Translations under genes and position numbers: made by a program
Shown here: piece after piece, positions 26,001 through 34,140 of the stretch
How positions within the stretch are numbered: position 1 is the first letter of the stretch
How the letters are laid out: each line of letters begins with the position of its first letter
Origin: Ligula intestinalis
Taxonomy: Eukaryota > Platyhelminthes > Cestoda > Diphyllobothriidea > Diphyllobothriidae
Assembly (NCBI GenBank): GCA_036362985.1
Contig: JAYGXS010000004.1
Location: 20,731,708 to 20,795,707 of the forward strand
Length of the DNA: 64,000 nt
Direction: 5' to 3'
Notes under the pieces: model-generated
The model's database searches: none
What the model saw: the letters and a program-made list of their open reading frames with translations, nothing else
Told to the model about the DNA's origin: nothing

Positions 26001-29000
26001 GTATTACTGTAGTATACTTTCTACTTTTTTCAATAAGTAGGTCGAATTATTAAGGCTACATTTGTTTCCTTGGTGTCGAAGCCATTAGTTTCACGGCTAC
26101 GTTCTAAGAAATACCAGCCTGTTTTGTAATGAACTTACTAATTACCTGTAGTCTTACCAGTCGCTTTAGCGCTTGATACGCAGTGGCGAACTAATATGAG
26201 ATCGACACGCTTTCAGTCCAATTAATACCATCGTGTATCTGAAATTGTCTTCTTATTAGCTTGTAAAAATAACTGTGGTTTTGCTGTTTGGGTTCCTATC
26301 AGTTTATAGTAAAAGCACTGAGTCTGCGCTGTCGCTGTATTTGAATGTCACTTTCGGAGTTGATTGTTGAGGTTCACACTGCTCAGTTACTTTACCAGCT
26401 TACATCCAGCTTTTGAACCAAAATCTCACACTCAGTGCAATGGGTGCACGTAATGTTCCACCGGCACATTGATTAACAGCCAAGAAAATCTCGGAAACTT
26501 GAAATTTTCGTTGCTGTGGGCAGTTTCCTTGGCTCATCGTGTGCGTTACTCTGACTGCACTAAGTCTGTGCAAGTCCTGACACGTTACCTATTAGACGCA
26601 GGCCCTCACGCCACGCTGCTCATTCTCACCACTAGCCGGCCTTCAAACTCCAACAGGCCACTGAAAACCTGGTGATAATAGGGCGTAAAGCCATTTTCTG
26701 GGTACTCTTATTCATGAAGTCCCAACGCCTTCTTCCTTGTAATAAATATGCCACATGCTGAAAACCGTGACTTACATGGTTGCCAACTGATAGCATAGCT
26801 CGGTTCTACTCGGAACTGCGGCAGGAGTCCAAACTGGGTGCAGTTGGGAGATGAAGAAAAGCCGCGACCTCAGCCGGCTTGAGTCAAAGGTCCACGGGTG
26901 TGAGTTGGGTACCTGGCCGGAAACTGCAGGCGAATAGATGCCGGCAGTCATGGCGAGACGCCGCAGCTATCGGGTGTGAACGGATCGAGTCGGTGTTGGT
27001 ACTGGCGAAGAAGCATGCAGTAGCCACTGCATAGCTGTTCCAGGGTACAGCGAGTGACCCTCGGGGGCTGTCGTTTCATGGTCGCAATCGGAAGCGGATA
27101 GCCACCCAAAAGGACCTAGGGGTGGTAGCTGAATTTTGCGTCCACAACAGCCATTTGGTGAAGACGCTGGAAGCACGTCTTGATGGCATAGCCATCAACG
27201 GGTAGATCCGAGAGAGACGAGGCGACAGCTGCCTTTTGGAGAACTCGAATAGATGGCTGAACGTTGCGGCTCGGCTCAGGAGCGTGGCAACGATGGTGAA
27301 CAGGTTCACCAGAACCATAGCAGACGCGTCTCTGTCGCGTTCCCACCCGCCCTACCGGCGGCCAAGGTCTGCTGCACCCATCTCCCTACGTCTTAGGTAG
27401 TAGTGACCGCTGGCGAAGCCAGGGCTAGTGTTGACTGCGCTCAGAAACGCGAACATTTTCCTTTATTCGTGTACCATTCCTTGTATTTATAAAGCATTCA
27501 AGAAAAATTCTCTTGATGACCCAATATATGAACTCTTCTCTTCTCTGTAGGTGGCCTGATGTCGGTCTTCTTGATGGGTGCATACGACCCGAACAAAAAC
27601 AAGTTCTGTACAGTAACCAAATGCGGAAACGGTCTGGACGACAGGACTTTACTCAGACTACAGAAGCAATTTAAAATGATCAAAATATCCAAGGTTTGCT
27701 TGCGCCTTTTTGCTTACTTCTTTCACCCCTTTAGGAATATTCCAGAGTGCCTCGTTGGTTAAATGTTTCTCGATCCCTGGTACCGGACTTTGTCGTTGCT
27801 GATCCCAAGGTCAGTGTCTGCGTGTGCGCGCGCGTACCTTTGCCCCCCCCCCTGCCGCATTTTGCACTTCACTGACCTCTGACCTAGTTGTTCTGGTCTG
27901 CTGCCTCAGTCGTCAACTGTCTATTAGCCTTATACTTTCTTCATCATCAGAAAGGTCAAAGCGTAGTAGTTCTAACTTACTCCAACTTTGCTGACTTTTT
28001 CATAAGTGTGCTGAAAAAGTCAGCAAAGTTGCACACCTAGACTCTTGACGCGGTGCGTAATTTTGCACCATATTATATTGTAGTGGACTGAGTAGTGGAT
28101 GTACTAGGATCACTACGATCATCAGTTCGAATCCCAGGTTGGAGGTTAGTCAAGTCAAGTCAAATTTATTGAAGGAAATATAGGCAAACGCCTTTGAACT
28201 CCCTCTTGGTACATAGGANNNNNNNNNNGAGCGGATTTTGCCTGCAAAGACCTTTGCTGCATCGGCCGAGGGGTGGTGTATTCAAGTGGCGCTTAGGCAG
28301 CTGGGCTTATTTGGACGCACGTGTATACGCGGGCGTGTACGCACGTGTGTACAGGCTGAGTAAGCTGATGTCAACTGTCGGGTCCGCTGGCACGCCGAAG
28401 AACAGGGGACGTTGACGCAGCTGTTATCGGTTAGCCAGAAGCAGCTGCGAGGTCAAGCCTCGGGTGACGGGGACGCCGGTGAAAGAAAGCATCATAACAT
28501 TTCAGGTTTTAATCTCCAGAGAAATTAATTTCTGATCGCAGTATATATCAGTATATATAAGGTCTATAGGCGTAGACTGACATTGTAAGTGTATATTTGT
28601 GTTGAAACCCGTCAACCCCAATGAAATATACACCTGCTGCCACAGGACAGTCTTAAGTAGTAGCCTTTTAGCAAGTACCTAGCTTGTTAGTATGGTAAGC
28701 TACAACGTCAATTGTAACAGTTGTTTGTGACGAGACGACTTTGGGGCAGCGAGCCTTGGAGAACGAAGGGGAGATAGCCATTGTGACTGTCCGCCACAAT
28801 ATCTTTGACTAAGACGAGCCACGGGAATTGGGAAATTTACGCAGCAAGCGGGCGTTTACTTAGGGGGTGGGGATGAACAGCTGATTTGTCATTTTTGCCC
28901 GGAGTTGTCGGACAATGGCCCTGAGTGCGAGAACATCTGGCCTGAATCCGGGTAGTCGACGTTTCGAATCCTATCGCATATTTGTCCCTCCGAAAGGTTC

Positions 29001-30698
29001 TGCGTTTTTAATTGTGCGTTTGACCAGCATGTTCTGTATTAGCTACCAACACCGGATCAGCGTCACGAGAGTTGCAGTGATCATGTTGCTTAGCGACTCG
29101 GTGCCTTGCCGTATTCGCTATGCCTTCGATCAGTCAATTCGCTGTGTATACCCCATAAGTCTCCCCTCGCCCACTTAGATTTCTGCCTATCATAAACGAT
29201 GTAGGATGGATGGAAGGGAAAACTGACAACCAACTCGTAACTTGGGAGACATGAGTAAGGCATCGTACGGTTTCGAGTCCAAAGAATTCGGCTACCTGGC
29301 TTTAGAGGTGTTCTCACATTTATAGGACAGTTTTGATTCTGCGCCAACCACGTGTCCCAGGGATTGACCTACTCTGGAAACCTGCTTTTTGAGCAGCACG
29401 ATATGGAAAACATGTTACAGACGAAAACCTTGCCATGCGTTTGCCGTTGTTCCTCAGTGCAAGGCTAAAACTGACGGTATTTCTTTCACCGATTGGAATC
29501 GATCCTTACGCAACACTGGAGATTACATGTCTCACTGTCAGCCACCCAACAAGACCCTACCCCAGCCCTCTGGCCCTTACTAAAAGTCGTCAGTTTAGTC
29601 GACCGATTGCATCATCTTTGAGTCTTCCTTTTTTATACTTGCTTTTGTGGCTCCCTCTTGAAATGTAAAGTTTCTCATGAGTGGTTAATGCTTCAGGCGG
29701 TCTCATTTGATCGGAATATTTCAAAGCAGCGCATTGGTTGACATCTTCTCCTTCCTACCCCCTACCCCGACCCTTCTCTGCAGCAATCTCAGGTCTGGGA
29801 AATCACCGGAACAGAGTTTACACGAGCCGGTAATCACACCGCTGGGGCCGACAACGCCGGTGCCAAGGGCATTTCCATTCGTTTTCCTCGAGTCACTAAA
29901 CTTCGCTCCGACAAAACCTGGAAAGAGGCCACCGATGTGCCACGTTTGGAAGCCTTGATGCAGACCTCCGCCTCGCTGTCTGATTGGGTTGATAAGCTCA
30001 ACGCTATCTCTTCACCCAACAGCAACAAACGTCCCGCTCCTTCTTCGTCCTCTGACTCTCCCGGCCCTTCTCCGTGCAAGGCAGGTTTTTCCTACAGCAT
30101 CTAAGTAGACCTAAGTTACAGTGTTTACGTACAGTGTTTCTTTTTACCGAATTTCTTTCCGTGAACGCTCTTGTTCTGTCCATTTAGAAGCCCCTTCTAA
30201 AACGCATACCTCCACCAGATGAAAGGACCTTCAACCATCTTCGCTCAATTTTTACGGGTTTTGTCATCTCCGTGCCCGTGGAAGTATCCAGCCAGCCGGA
30301 ATTTGACCTGCTCCGTCGTAGACTGATAGCCTGTGGTGCCACACTCGCCTTGCCTGATGACACTATCGCCATCAAAGAACCCTGTACGCATGTCATCATA
30401 GTGGATGGCCAGCAACCGCCTCAGGTGAATGTTCGCTTATCACTTGACATGTTCTTCCTGGTTCAAGTTGACTAAACGAGGAGGGTTTCCTTTACTCTGA
30501 CCCTATACAGTTTAGGAACCCGGCTAATGAATACACTGTTTTCAACCTAGACTGCATTTTTTATCTACTTGCTAGTCTCTTATCTCGCTCTACTTCTAAT
30601 TTTTGCCTTAGGATCTCAACCAAACTCCCATTACTGTCGATTGGATCAACAAGTCGATAGGTCAGTCAAAGCTGCTGCCCCTGCCTGTGGTTTCGTGA
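10949..30698 (+). CDS. LIG3: DNA ligase III, ATP-dependent (15 exons, N-terminal zinc finger not found)
   Basis: Joins nicks in DNA in base-excision and single-strand-break repair (nucleus and mitochondria), forming a ligase-AMP intermediate. The fifteen exons listed separately give 732 residues ending in TGA. The DNA-binding domain is about residues 1-165 (LKLLLPGI.ARIYNVKDKQLV, RLIKKDLRISAGAKN). The nucleotidyltransferase domain is about 205-415: motif I EIKYDGER with the adenylated Lys (residue 257, codon 17734-17736), motif III YFSRSLK and motif IV EGLEGLVLK. The OB fold is about 415-570, starting with motif V WMKIKKDYL. A BRCT domain fills 640-732. Every exon joint keeps phase. Vertebrate LIG3 is about 1000 residues; the missing ~250 N-terminal residues include the PARP-type zinc finger, which may lie upstream unrecognised or be absent. 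The presence of a BRCT domain indicates an alpha-type C-terminus, which in vertebrates binds XRCC1. Confidence 0.95.
11093..11244 (+). CDS. LIG3: LIG3 exon 2: DNA-binding domain
   Basis: Separated from exon 1 by a 36-bp intron (11057-11092). It carries LVLKLLLPGISARIYNVKDK, one of the best conserved parts of the ligase III DNA-binding domain. Donor AAA|gtattc at 11245. Confidence 0.92.
11280..11366 (+). CDS. LIG3: LIG3 exon 3: DNA-binding domain
   Basis: A 35-bp intron (11245-11279) precedes it. Joined, the two read EDLEKGDVAMTLCKFFQRSG, matching the ligase III pattern. Donor ACG|gtgagg at 11367, phase 0. Confidence 0.9.
11838..11995 (+). CDS. LIG3: LIG3 exon 4: DNA-binding domain
   Basis: Acceptor tttattttag before 11838. 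It contains LLRKCSKLLTADEFTVFIRL and KKDLRISAGAKN. Donor AAAACAT|gtaatt at 11996; the split codon completes as Ile with exon 5 (AKNILCGLNPNAYEAF). Confidence 0.93.
11996..13059. other. LIG3 intron 4, proximal part
   Basis: No exon is visible. Phrases at about 12425-12500 and 13500-13580 resemble each other (gag/tttctgagactggt.ccacagctc), suggesting degraded repeats, possibly of the same Penelope-like element. Confidence 0.4.
13060..13445 (-). pseudogene. Penelope-like element: reverse transcriptase relic
   Basis: On the minus strand about 13440-13370 reads SYADDTFAILKR, the catalytic YxDD motif in the form used by Penelope-like reverse transcriptases. It is followed at about 13300-13150 by RRIDGSLYKSVYRKETIFKA and a His/Asn-rich stretch, the expected downstream segment. 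A stop and frameshifts break the frame. The gene lies in LIG3 intron 4, antisense to LIG3. Confidence 0.78.
14060..14320 (-). repeat. tRNA-derived SINE with conserved body, full copy
   Basis: The minus strand has a tRNA-like head (GGAGCAATGGTTAGAGCGTT ... GGGTTCGAGCCTCG) followed by the body GACCGGCTGATGACAGTTAA and TGAGCCAAAAATGG. The same body recurs at 25550-25660, 33310-33420, 36700-36860, 37065-37225, 40360-40450, 52750-52860 and 55680-55750, which identifies a SINE family. Confidence 0.7.
14545..16620. mobile_element. Large foldback element, ~830-bp inverted arms
   Basis: About 14545-15380 is present again in reverse complement at about 15790-16620, with a ~400-bp spacer. Anchors: GATGTATGCTGTTGCCCTAT (15159) against the inverted phrase near 16010; the inverse of ATTATTGCGTGCGTGTG (15317) near 15830; AGATCTAGCGCTATCGCTGT (16525) against 14622-14640. 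The arms are diverged by roughly 15-20% and hold no long frame. It lies in LIG3 intron 4. Confidence 0.8.
16621..17468. other. LIG3 intron 4, distal part
   Basis: No coding, RNA or repeat feature recognised up to the exon 5 acceptor. Confidence 0.4.
17469..17823 (+). CDS. LIG3: LIG3 exon 5: adenylation motif I and motif III
   Basis: Acceptor aactattttag before 17469; donor AAG|gtacac at 17824. It carries LNPNAYEAFQASRDLELVV, then a short Ser-rich linker, PVLPMLAEPCRSAE and EIKYDGERLQLHKKG with the catalytic lysine at 17734-17736, then YFSRSLKAVPDHK. This is the longest and most diagnostic ligase exon. Confidence 0.97.
17982..18113 (+). CDS. LIG3: LIG3 exon 6
   Basis: Acceptor tattattgtag; donor AAA|gtgagt. 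Encodes LIIDSEVLLLDTQTKKPLPF and GTLGVHK; the acidic pair in IDSE belongs to the metal/ribose-contacting part of the adenylation domain. Confidence 0.96.
18757..18836 (+). CDS. LIG3: LIG3 exon 7 (motif IIIa region)
   Basis: Acceptor gcatttacag; donor AATGA|gtgagt at 18837. Encodes AFKDATVCLFVFDCLYFNGK, the FVFD core strand conserved in ligase III. The split codon completes as Glu with exon 8. Confidence 0.94.
19110..20860 (-). pseudogene. Non-LTR retrotransposon relic with reverse transcriptase and RNase H
   Basis: Antisense to LIG3 in intron 7. From high to low coordinates: an RT segment with LPQGAVLSPLLFDSFIYDLG and LFADD (about 20855-20628); a C-terminal RT/thumb segment with FYTACVRPVIENGSAAW (20386-19955); an RNase H domain with FDAEMLAVLTAAEWLE, ILTDSKSAVDAL and QTPSHVGIPGNEQADAEA (19746-19303); and a tail with RFRTGHC and CADCG (about 19230-19113). 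Stops and frameshifts separate the parts, so it is dead. RNase H plus this tail suggests an I/R1/LOA-type LINE; the clade is inferred. Confidence 0.88.
20937..21700 (+). repeat. Interspersed repeat D (~0.75 kb), copy 1
   Basis: Its start (GTTAGGTCGACGACCGAGTG region) matches, inverted, about 43640-43715. Its end (CTTCTTGACTTGTTCTTGAC ... AAGTCTACTCTCA) matches 42480-42570 and, inverted, about 43100-43420. Coding capacity is not evident. Related 3' portions also occur at 35480-35580 and 38430-38500. Confidence 0.6.
21800..22390. mobile_element. TIR DNA element (MITE-like), uninterrupted copy
   Basis: The left terminus (AGTAGCTTATGTAGGCCCAC, near 21815) is matched by the inverted right terminus (GGCCTACGTAAGCTACT, to 22377). 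The similarity extends about 100 bp inward around an AAAACGGTGGTTTTAGGG-type core. No transposase frame. It is the same family as the interrupted element at 2636-3655 and lies in LIG3 intron 7. Confidence 0.75.
22817..22904 (+). CDS. LIG3: LIG3 exon 8
   Basis: Acceptor gtcgctgcag before 22817; donor TCG|gtgagt at 22905. With exon 7 it reads LLNEPIRRRREILEANM, then VVPDRVLLSEKHNVS, matching the ligase III segment between motifs IIIa and IV. No start codon falls inside it, and it is easy to miss because it is short. Confidence 0.92.
23102..23834 (+). mobile_element. Penelope-like element remnant between inverted hammerhead-like termini
   Basis: About 112 bp at 23102-23213 is repeated inverted at 23722-23834 (CAGTGATCGC ends; GGATTCCCGACGGAATCC stem followed by GAAACGTC). 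Between them is a GIY-YIG reading frame but no reverse transcriptase. Penelope-like elements are known for inverted or partial terminal repeats, C-terminal GIY-YIG nucleases and hammerhead motifs in their termini. This copy looks internally deleted. It sits in LIG3 intron 8 on the same strand as LIG3. Confidence 0.85.
23208..23633 (+). pseudogene. GIY-YIG endonuclease domain of a Penelope-like retroelement
   Basis: The frame encodes NYVGETGRLLRTRMAEHAAA, then VAAHSTGPGHIFKFDEAEIL, RGDNRVSRKLLESWFSGPQS and INKRNDLAFPYGVLR. This is the full GIY-YIG fold, with the YVG strand, the catalytic Arg/His/Glu-type positions (R in TRMAEH, E in LLESW) and the downstream Asn motif typical of Penelope-like proteins. 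It is open for 141 codons and ends in a stop at 23631-23633. There is no credible start: the upstream boundary is the inverted terminal arm, so this is the C-terminal part of a truncated polyprotein. Confidence 0.88.
23835..24592. other. LIG3 intron 8, distal part
   Basis: After the PLE terminus nothing is recognised up to the exon 9 acceptor. The tail at 23840-23900 (tagcttcctggaactcgg.tattctcctctattgg) resembles 62450-62490 and 45368-45410, so the repeat family extends slightly beyond the inverted arms. Confidence 0.4.
24593..24670 (+). CDS. LIG3: LIG3 exon 9: motif IV
   Basis: Acceptor cctattccacag; donor GAT|gtaagc. Encodes DDLNKLMARVFSEGLEGLVL then KPLD, containing ligase motif IV (EGLVLK). 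Confidence 0.96.
24768..24891 (+). CDS. LIG3: LIG3 exon 10: motif V and start of OB fold
   Basis: Acceptor tacccatttag; donor AAGG|gtaagt. Encodes YEPGKRHWMKIKKDYLGEG, with ligase motif V (KIKKDY), then ADLIVLGAYFGTGNKG. The split Gly completes in exon 11. A 97-bp intron separates it from exon 9. Confidence 0.97.
25085..25660 (+). repeat. tRNA-type SINE, apparently split by ~350 bp
   Basis: A tRNA-like head (GGTGCAGTGGTTAGAGCATT) at 25092-25112 and the matching T-arm/body (GGTCGCAAATTCGAGTTTCG at 25528, then GGGTATGGCTGGCTGATGAT) are separated by GC-rich sequence. The intervening stretch repeats GTGCACGCCG and CACACAGAGTGCATG-type phrases. Confidence 0.45.
25778..25793. repeat. Poly-G tract of 16 bases
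   Basis: Homopolymer run in LIG3 intron 10; the exact length is uncertain. Confidence 0.95.
26810..27345 (-). mobile_element. LINE 3' end, second copy (antisense)
   Basis: The minus strand repeats the 2836-3352 sequence. Shared phrases include TGGGTGGCTATCC, GACGAGGTAACAG-type and CTCGCTGTACCCTGG, and the region encoding the Cys/His knuckle and LTP..LW tail at about 26990-26860. It is degraded by frameshifts and lies in LIG3 intron 10 (24892-27550). Confidence 0.8.
27551..27693 (+). CDS. LIG3: LIG3 exon 11: OB fold
   Basis: Acceptor cttctctgtag; donor AAG|gtttgc. Encodes GGLMSVFLMGAYDPNKNKFC, then TVTKCGNGLDD and LQKQFKMIKISK, the central OB-fold strands of ligase III. Confidence 0.97.
27735..27809 (+). 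CDS. LIG3: LIG3 exon 12: OB fold
   Basis: A 41-bp intron precedes it. Encodes EYSRVPRWLNVSRSLVPDFV then VADPK. Donor AAG|gtcagt. Confidence 0.95.
27983..28031. repeat. Perfect 18-bp hairpin with 13-nt loop
   Basis: CAACTTTGCTGACTTTTT at 27983-28000 is exactly reverse-complemented at 28014-28031. No T-run or gene end follows. It lies in LIG3 intron 12 (27810-29783). Confidence 0.9.
28219..28228. other. Assembly gap (10 N)
   Basis: Ten N in LIG3 intron 12. No duplicated flanks are visible, unlike at the gap at 61991. Confidence 1.
28500..28730 (+). repeat. Interspersed repeat E, copy 1
   Basis: Matches 59440-59690 in inverse orientation over TTTAATCTCCAGAGAAATTAATTT to GACAGTCTT.AGTAGTA. The last ~55 bp (TAGCAAGTACCTAG ... 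CAACGTCAATT) is in the opposite relative orientation in the other copy. Confidence 0.75.
28735..29783. other. LIG3 intron 12, distal part with SINE-like fragments
   Basis: tRNA-like fragments occur at 28915-28980 (GGACAATGGCCCTGAGTGCG ... CGTTTCGAATCC) and, inverted, at about 29210-29300. I see no exon. Confidence 0.4.
29784..30080 (+). CDS. LIG3: LIG3 exon 13: end of OB fold and linker
   Basis: Acceptor cttctctgcag. Encodes SQVWEITGTEFTRAGNHTAG, then AKGISIRFPRVTKLRSDKTW, the last conserved ligase III catalytic segment, then a Ser/Pro-rich linker (SSPNSNKRPAPSSSSDSPG). The exon must end at AAG 30080 to keep frame, which makes the donor GCAGGT, a GC-AG intron. The nearby GT at 30085 would shift into a frame with an early stop. 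Confidence 0.9.
30188..30424 (+). CDS. LIG3: LIG3 exon 14: BRCT domain
   Basis: Acceptor ctgtccatttag; donor CAG|gtgaat. Encodes LRSIFTGFVISVPVE, then FDLLRRRLIACGATLALPDD and CTHVIIVDGQ. The pattern fits a BRCT fold: a first strand, helix, GA turn, then THVI strand. Confidence 0.9.
30612..30698 (+). CDS. LIG3: LIG3 terminal exon 15: end of BRCT domain
   Basis: Acceptor tttttgccttag. Encodes TPITVDWINKSIGQSKLLPL and ends with TGA at 30696-30698. The VDWINKSI segment holds the conserved Trp of the last BRCT helix. A possible ATTAAA poly(A) signal is at 30869-30874. Confidence 0.88.
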   Translation, partial: DLNQTPITVDWINKSIGQSKLLPLPVVS

Positions 30699-31159
30699 AC
30701 TTTGATGCTCTTATCTGGGCTGTGAATTGACTTTTAATTTATGAATTCAGTTTTATGTACACTGTTTTTTGTCACTCTCTTAGTGGTCTTTCATGTTCCA
30801 CTCTGTACGGCTATTAGCCTTTTCCTGCGCTACATTTTCGATGATTTAATTTTGCTTTTTTCAATGCTATTAAATTCTGCTTTGCGTGTTTGGGTCTTCT
30901 AGACTTTTTAACAGCTGACCCTGTCTGGATATAGGAAATCGGTGGAAACCTTTTTAGCCAATCTATTGAACATTTTTGACACTTGGTGACATTGCAGTTT
31001 CTGCCCTATCGAACACGGCGATGACCATGACGAGGAAAAAGCGTGACTTATGTCTGGTTTTTTTTCCTACACTGAAGCGGCCTGTCTCTTCTTTCATCCA
31101 ACTAGTTCCAATAGAACGAAGAAGACGACCAGAGGTGAGCGTGGTCGTATTGCAGGAGG

Positions 31160-31920
31160 TTAAATTAGTTAGTCACTAGCAACTGCGATCTTCATGTCTG
31201 GTCCTTCCGGAGACGGTAAGTCTTGGGAGGCCATAGTGGAAGGAACAGTTGTTTATATACAAAAGGAATGCAGAGTAGGTAGTAGAAACTTGACTGTCAG
31301 ACGAGCGAGCAGCCGCACAGCACAAGGGCGTGTCTGAAATCAGGTAACCATGGGAATCGCCAGTGTCTGGAGCGGTGTTTGTGTGAGTCGGCCTTGACAG
31401 TTGATTGGCTAGGCAAACAGACATAGGCAGCCAGAAGTATGTACTCGTAGGCAGCGATGAGCCTATCGCAGGGGGTTAAGTAAGTTATACCTTAGAAACT
31501 GCGATCTTCTGACCATGGTTACTTAATAGATAGGAAGTCTTGGAAAGGCTCGAGTGTTAGGAACCGTATATTGTGTACACGGAGGAACGGAGAATAGATG
31601 GAAAGAGATTTGACTTGGACAGCATGCGACTAGCCAGGAGGCCTGGCTGGTCCAGGTGCCTGTTTGACAGCAGTCAGGCCAGTGGGCAGAGGAAGCAACT
31701 CACGTGTGCAGGCTTGCTATTCGTCGCCGACCCGAAAGGCATCTATGCGGCAACTGCGATTGGCTGTTCGCAGACATCGAGAACCGCATGGGTGGGCCTT
31801 TGGGAAATACCACTTCGACGCGAGCTAGTCACAACAAACCTTCGCGCGATGATCGTCTGCACGGAGCGAGCCACCTCAGTCGCAAACCTAACAAGCTCCT
31901 GCACGTGTAGCCCCTAGCAA
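31160..31920 (+). repeat. Interspersed repeat A, two tandem copies
   Basis: Copies start at about 31163 and 31486 with the phrase AGCAACTGCGATCTTC, continue with CTTGG(A)AAGGC and TTGTGTACACGGAGGAACGG, and the first ends with GGGGTTAAG. Compare 33725, 54870, 55270 and 57355. No stable frame. Confidence 0.75.
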
Positions 31921-32529
31921 CCCAAACCACGCTTCTGGGAAACTGGGTGAGGGCATTGTACAAGTGAAAAATGCCACAAAAGTCACATAAAAAGATTACT
32001 GCTGAAGTCTAACCCTAATCGCAATTCGGGCTAAGTTATCTTAGCCGCACTTATACACGTGGTAGTTGTTGGCACACGATGATAGGCTCGAGTGGACTAC
32101 TTTGTTATGAGGCCTATAAAGAAGAGATACACTCTGTTTTGAAACCATTATTCCAAACAATACATAGTGACTGAAAACTGCAACTGTCAACATCATGAAT
32201 AATCCTCAGTGAATAAGTCGCAAAATGCCGGTCTACTTGGACTTCCCTCAAAATTTTCCAGCGTCGCACGCAGATGACCCCGATATTGTAGTTCAAATAA
32301 ATAGAAAGGGGAATAAAAAGTAGAATATACTGAGCAGAATAGGCCAATCGGTGTACAAATAGCGACCTTTTCCGTGCAAATATATAGCAGCAAAATAAAT
32401 GCTGGCTCAACTCCAAAAACGGGCTTGTAATGAGGAAACTGCGCCCAGTGCCAACTTCACTCTATATTCTATCATCCAAGCACCAATGGGTCTCTCAATC
32501 AGCTTATGGTTTCTTCCGTAATGTGTTTA
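31921..32529. other. Intergenic, nothing recognised
   Basis: Short frames on the minus strand (32114-32416) have no recognisable domain. Confidence 0.4.
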
Positions 32530-33060
32530 CCGAGGTGTTGAGGCTAAGAAGGTTTAACCCTAACGGCTACGATCTTCCGGCCCCACTTCCTTAGGAGAGG
32601 AGAGAGAGAGAAGCCTTAGGAAGGCCAGAGTAGTAGGAAAAATTTATTGTGTGCACAAGAGTTAGGAGAAGTCTTGACTACAGGAGTGCACGTCTAGACG
32701 CCAGGCGAGTTAGGTCCGAAGTGATGTCTGGGAGCAGACATTCGAGTTGCCGCGTTGACTGCAACCTTAAAGGTCATTGTTTGGACCGCGCGAGGGCGTT
32801 GGCGCGTTAGTAGGTCGCGCGTCACTGCATCCGGCGGCAGCCACGGCTTTGAGGTCTGTCCAGACGGATTGAGGTCACGTCACCGTGGGTTGAAGCCAGA
32901 AGGGGGGAGACACGGTGCGTGTGTTCGCTGCCAGTGAAGGTCGCGTGTCAGGTTGCCTGGCCCGAGGCACACTGTCAGCAGCAGTGGGGCGCGGTGAGTC
33001 AACGATCACGGGTTTCAACAGTGGTGCTAATGCCCACTACCTATTAACCTTTTGGAGATC
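32530..33060 (+). repeat. Interspersed repeat B, copy 1
   Basis: Begins GAGGCTAAGAAGGTTTAACC ... TTCCTTAGGAGAGGAGAGAG, with the GTGTGCACA motif later. Related copies at 52040, 57765, 58485 and, inverted, 40920-41540 and 53240-53560. Families A and B share the middle section and are probably subfamilies. Confidence 0.68.
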
Positions 33061-33066
33061 CTCGTG

Positions 33067-33201
33067 GATGAACGTTCACCTGACCGCTAGCGGAACACAT
33101 CTGTCTGCTCATCTGCCTACTACCGGCTGTTAGGGCCTCTGTCGAGGCCCAAGGCAGAGCGCGAAATATGAGTTTCGTTAGCGGTCAGGTAAACGTTCAT
33201 C
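33067..33201. repeat. 26-bp inverted repeat
   Basis: GATGAACGTTCACCTGACCG.. (33067-33092) and its inverse at 33176-33201, with 24 of 26 positions paired and an 83-bp spacer. Confidence 0.85.
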
Positions 33202-33239
33202 AACAAGTTTCAATATCCCCGGACTCAAACTGGTTAGAC

Positions 33240-33420
33240 AGCGAGCTTGTGGCTCAAAGATTACGGTGTTTGACTGTGATCAAGAAGGTTGAGATTTCGA
33301 GGCTCGGGTAGGACTTTACTTGGGTCCGCGTATGACTGGCTGACGACCTCTACTGAGTCAGCAATGGCCATTCCAGTCTCCCTTGTCTTTGTCGGCAATA
33401 ATATCATCTGAAGATCGCCA
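33240..33420 (+). repeat. tRNA-derived SINE copy
   Basis: tRNA-like head (GTGGCTCAAAGATTACGGTG ... GATTTCGAGGCTCG) followed by the family body GTATGACTGGCTGACGAC, CCATTCCAGTCTCCCTTGTC, TTTGTCGGCAATAATAT. Confidence 0.65.
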
Positions 33421-33724
33421 ACCTCATTCAACACGGCTGTGCAACCTCCTTGCTCCACGCCGGCAGCGAAACCTTGACAGGCAAAGTGCCTTGTCCACCC
33501 AGCTTGTGCATCCTAAGGACAGGGCCGGTTATTTCGGTGAAAAGGTAAACATATCCAAAAGGCCCAGGTGTCAGCTGTGAGGTGCCTTCTGCTGTTGCCT
33601 AACGGGGGAATGAGGAAGCTGAATATCATGTTTCAAAATGAGTCGGAGATGAAAGGGGGCGACTTGCTGAGACTTATTCATCGTACCTCGTGTGGGTGAG
33701 GGGCTTGAAAATCAGTGGAATTTT

Positions 33725-34140
33725 CACAGGGGGTTAAGTGAGTTACACTCGAGCAACTGCGATCTTCAGCCCATAATTACTTAGTAGAGGAGAAGTCTTG
33801 GGAAGGCCAGAGTGTTAGGAACACTATATTGTGTACACAGATGAATGGAGAATAGATGGAAAGAGATTATACTTAGATAGTAAACAACCGGCCAGGAGAG
33901 CCGGTTGAGCCGAAGTGCTGGTTTGACGGCAGTCAGGCCAGTAGACAGTGAGATAGGGCGTTCATTGGCTGGGTCGGCCTTAAAGGTTAGTTGGACAGCG
34001 TATGGGTGGCCATTGACGTGTGCGGTCCGTGTCTCACGCACCAATAAGTCTGGCGGCCGCCACGACCTGGAGGTCTAGACGGATTGAGTTCACGACAGGA
34101 AGGCCAGGCGTCGGGCGGGCAGCGACCACTACAGGATTCT
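33725..34140 (+). repeat. Interspersed repeat A copy
   Basis: Begins GTTAAGTGAGTTACACTCGA, GCAACTGCGATCTTCAG; contains ATATTGTGTACACAGATGAA and GACGGCAGTCAGGCCAGTAG. Confidence 0.75.

Noticed and set aside
29707..29958. An 83-codon frame overlapping LIG3 exon 13
   Set aside because: Different frame from the ligase peptide, which is unmistakable in the other frame.
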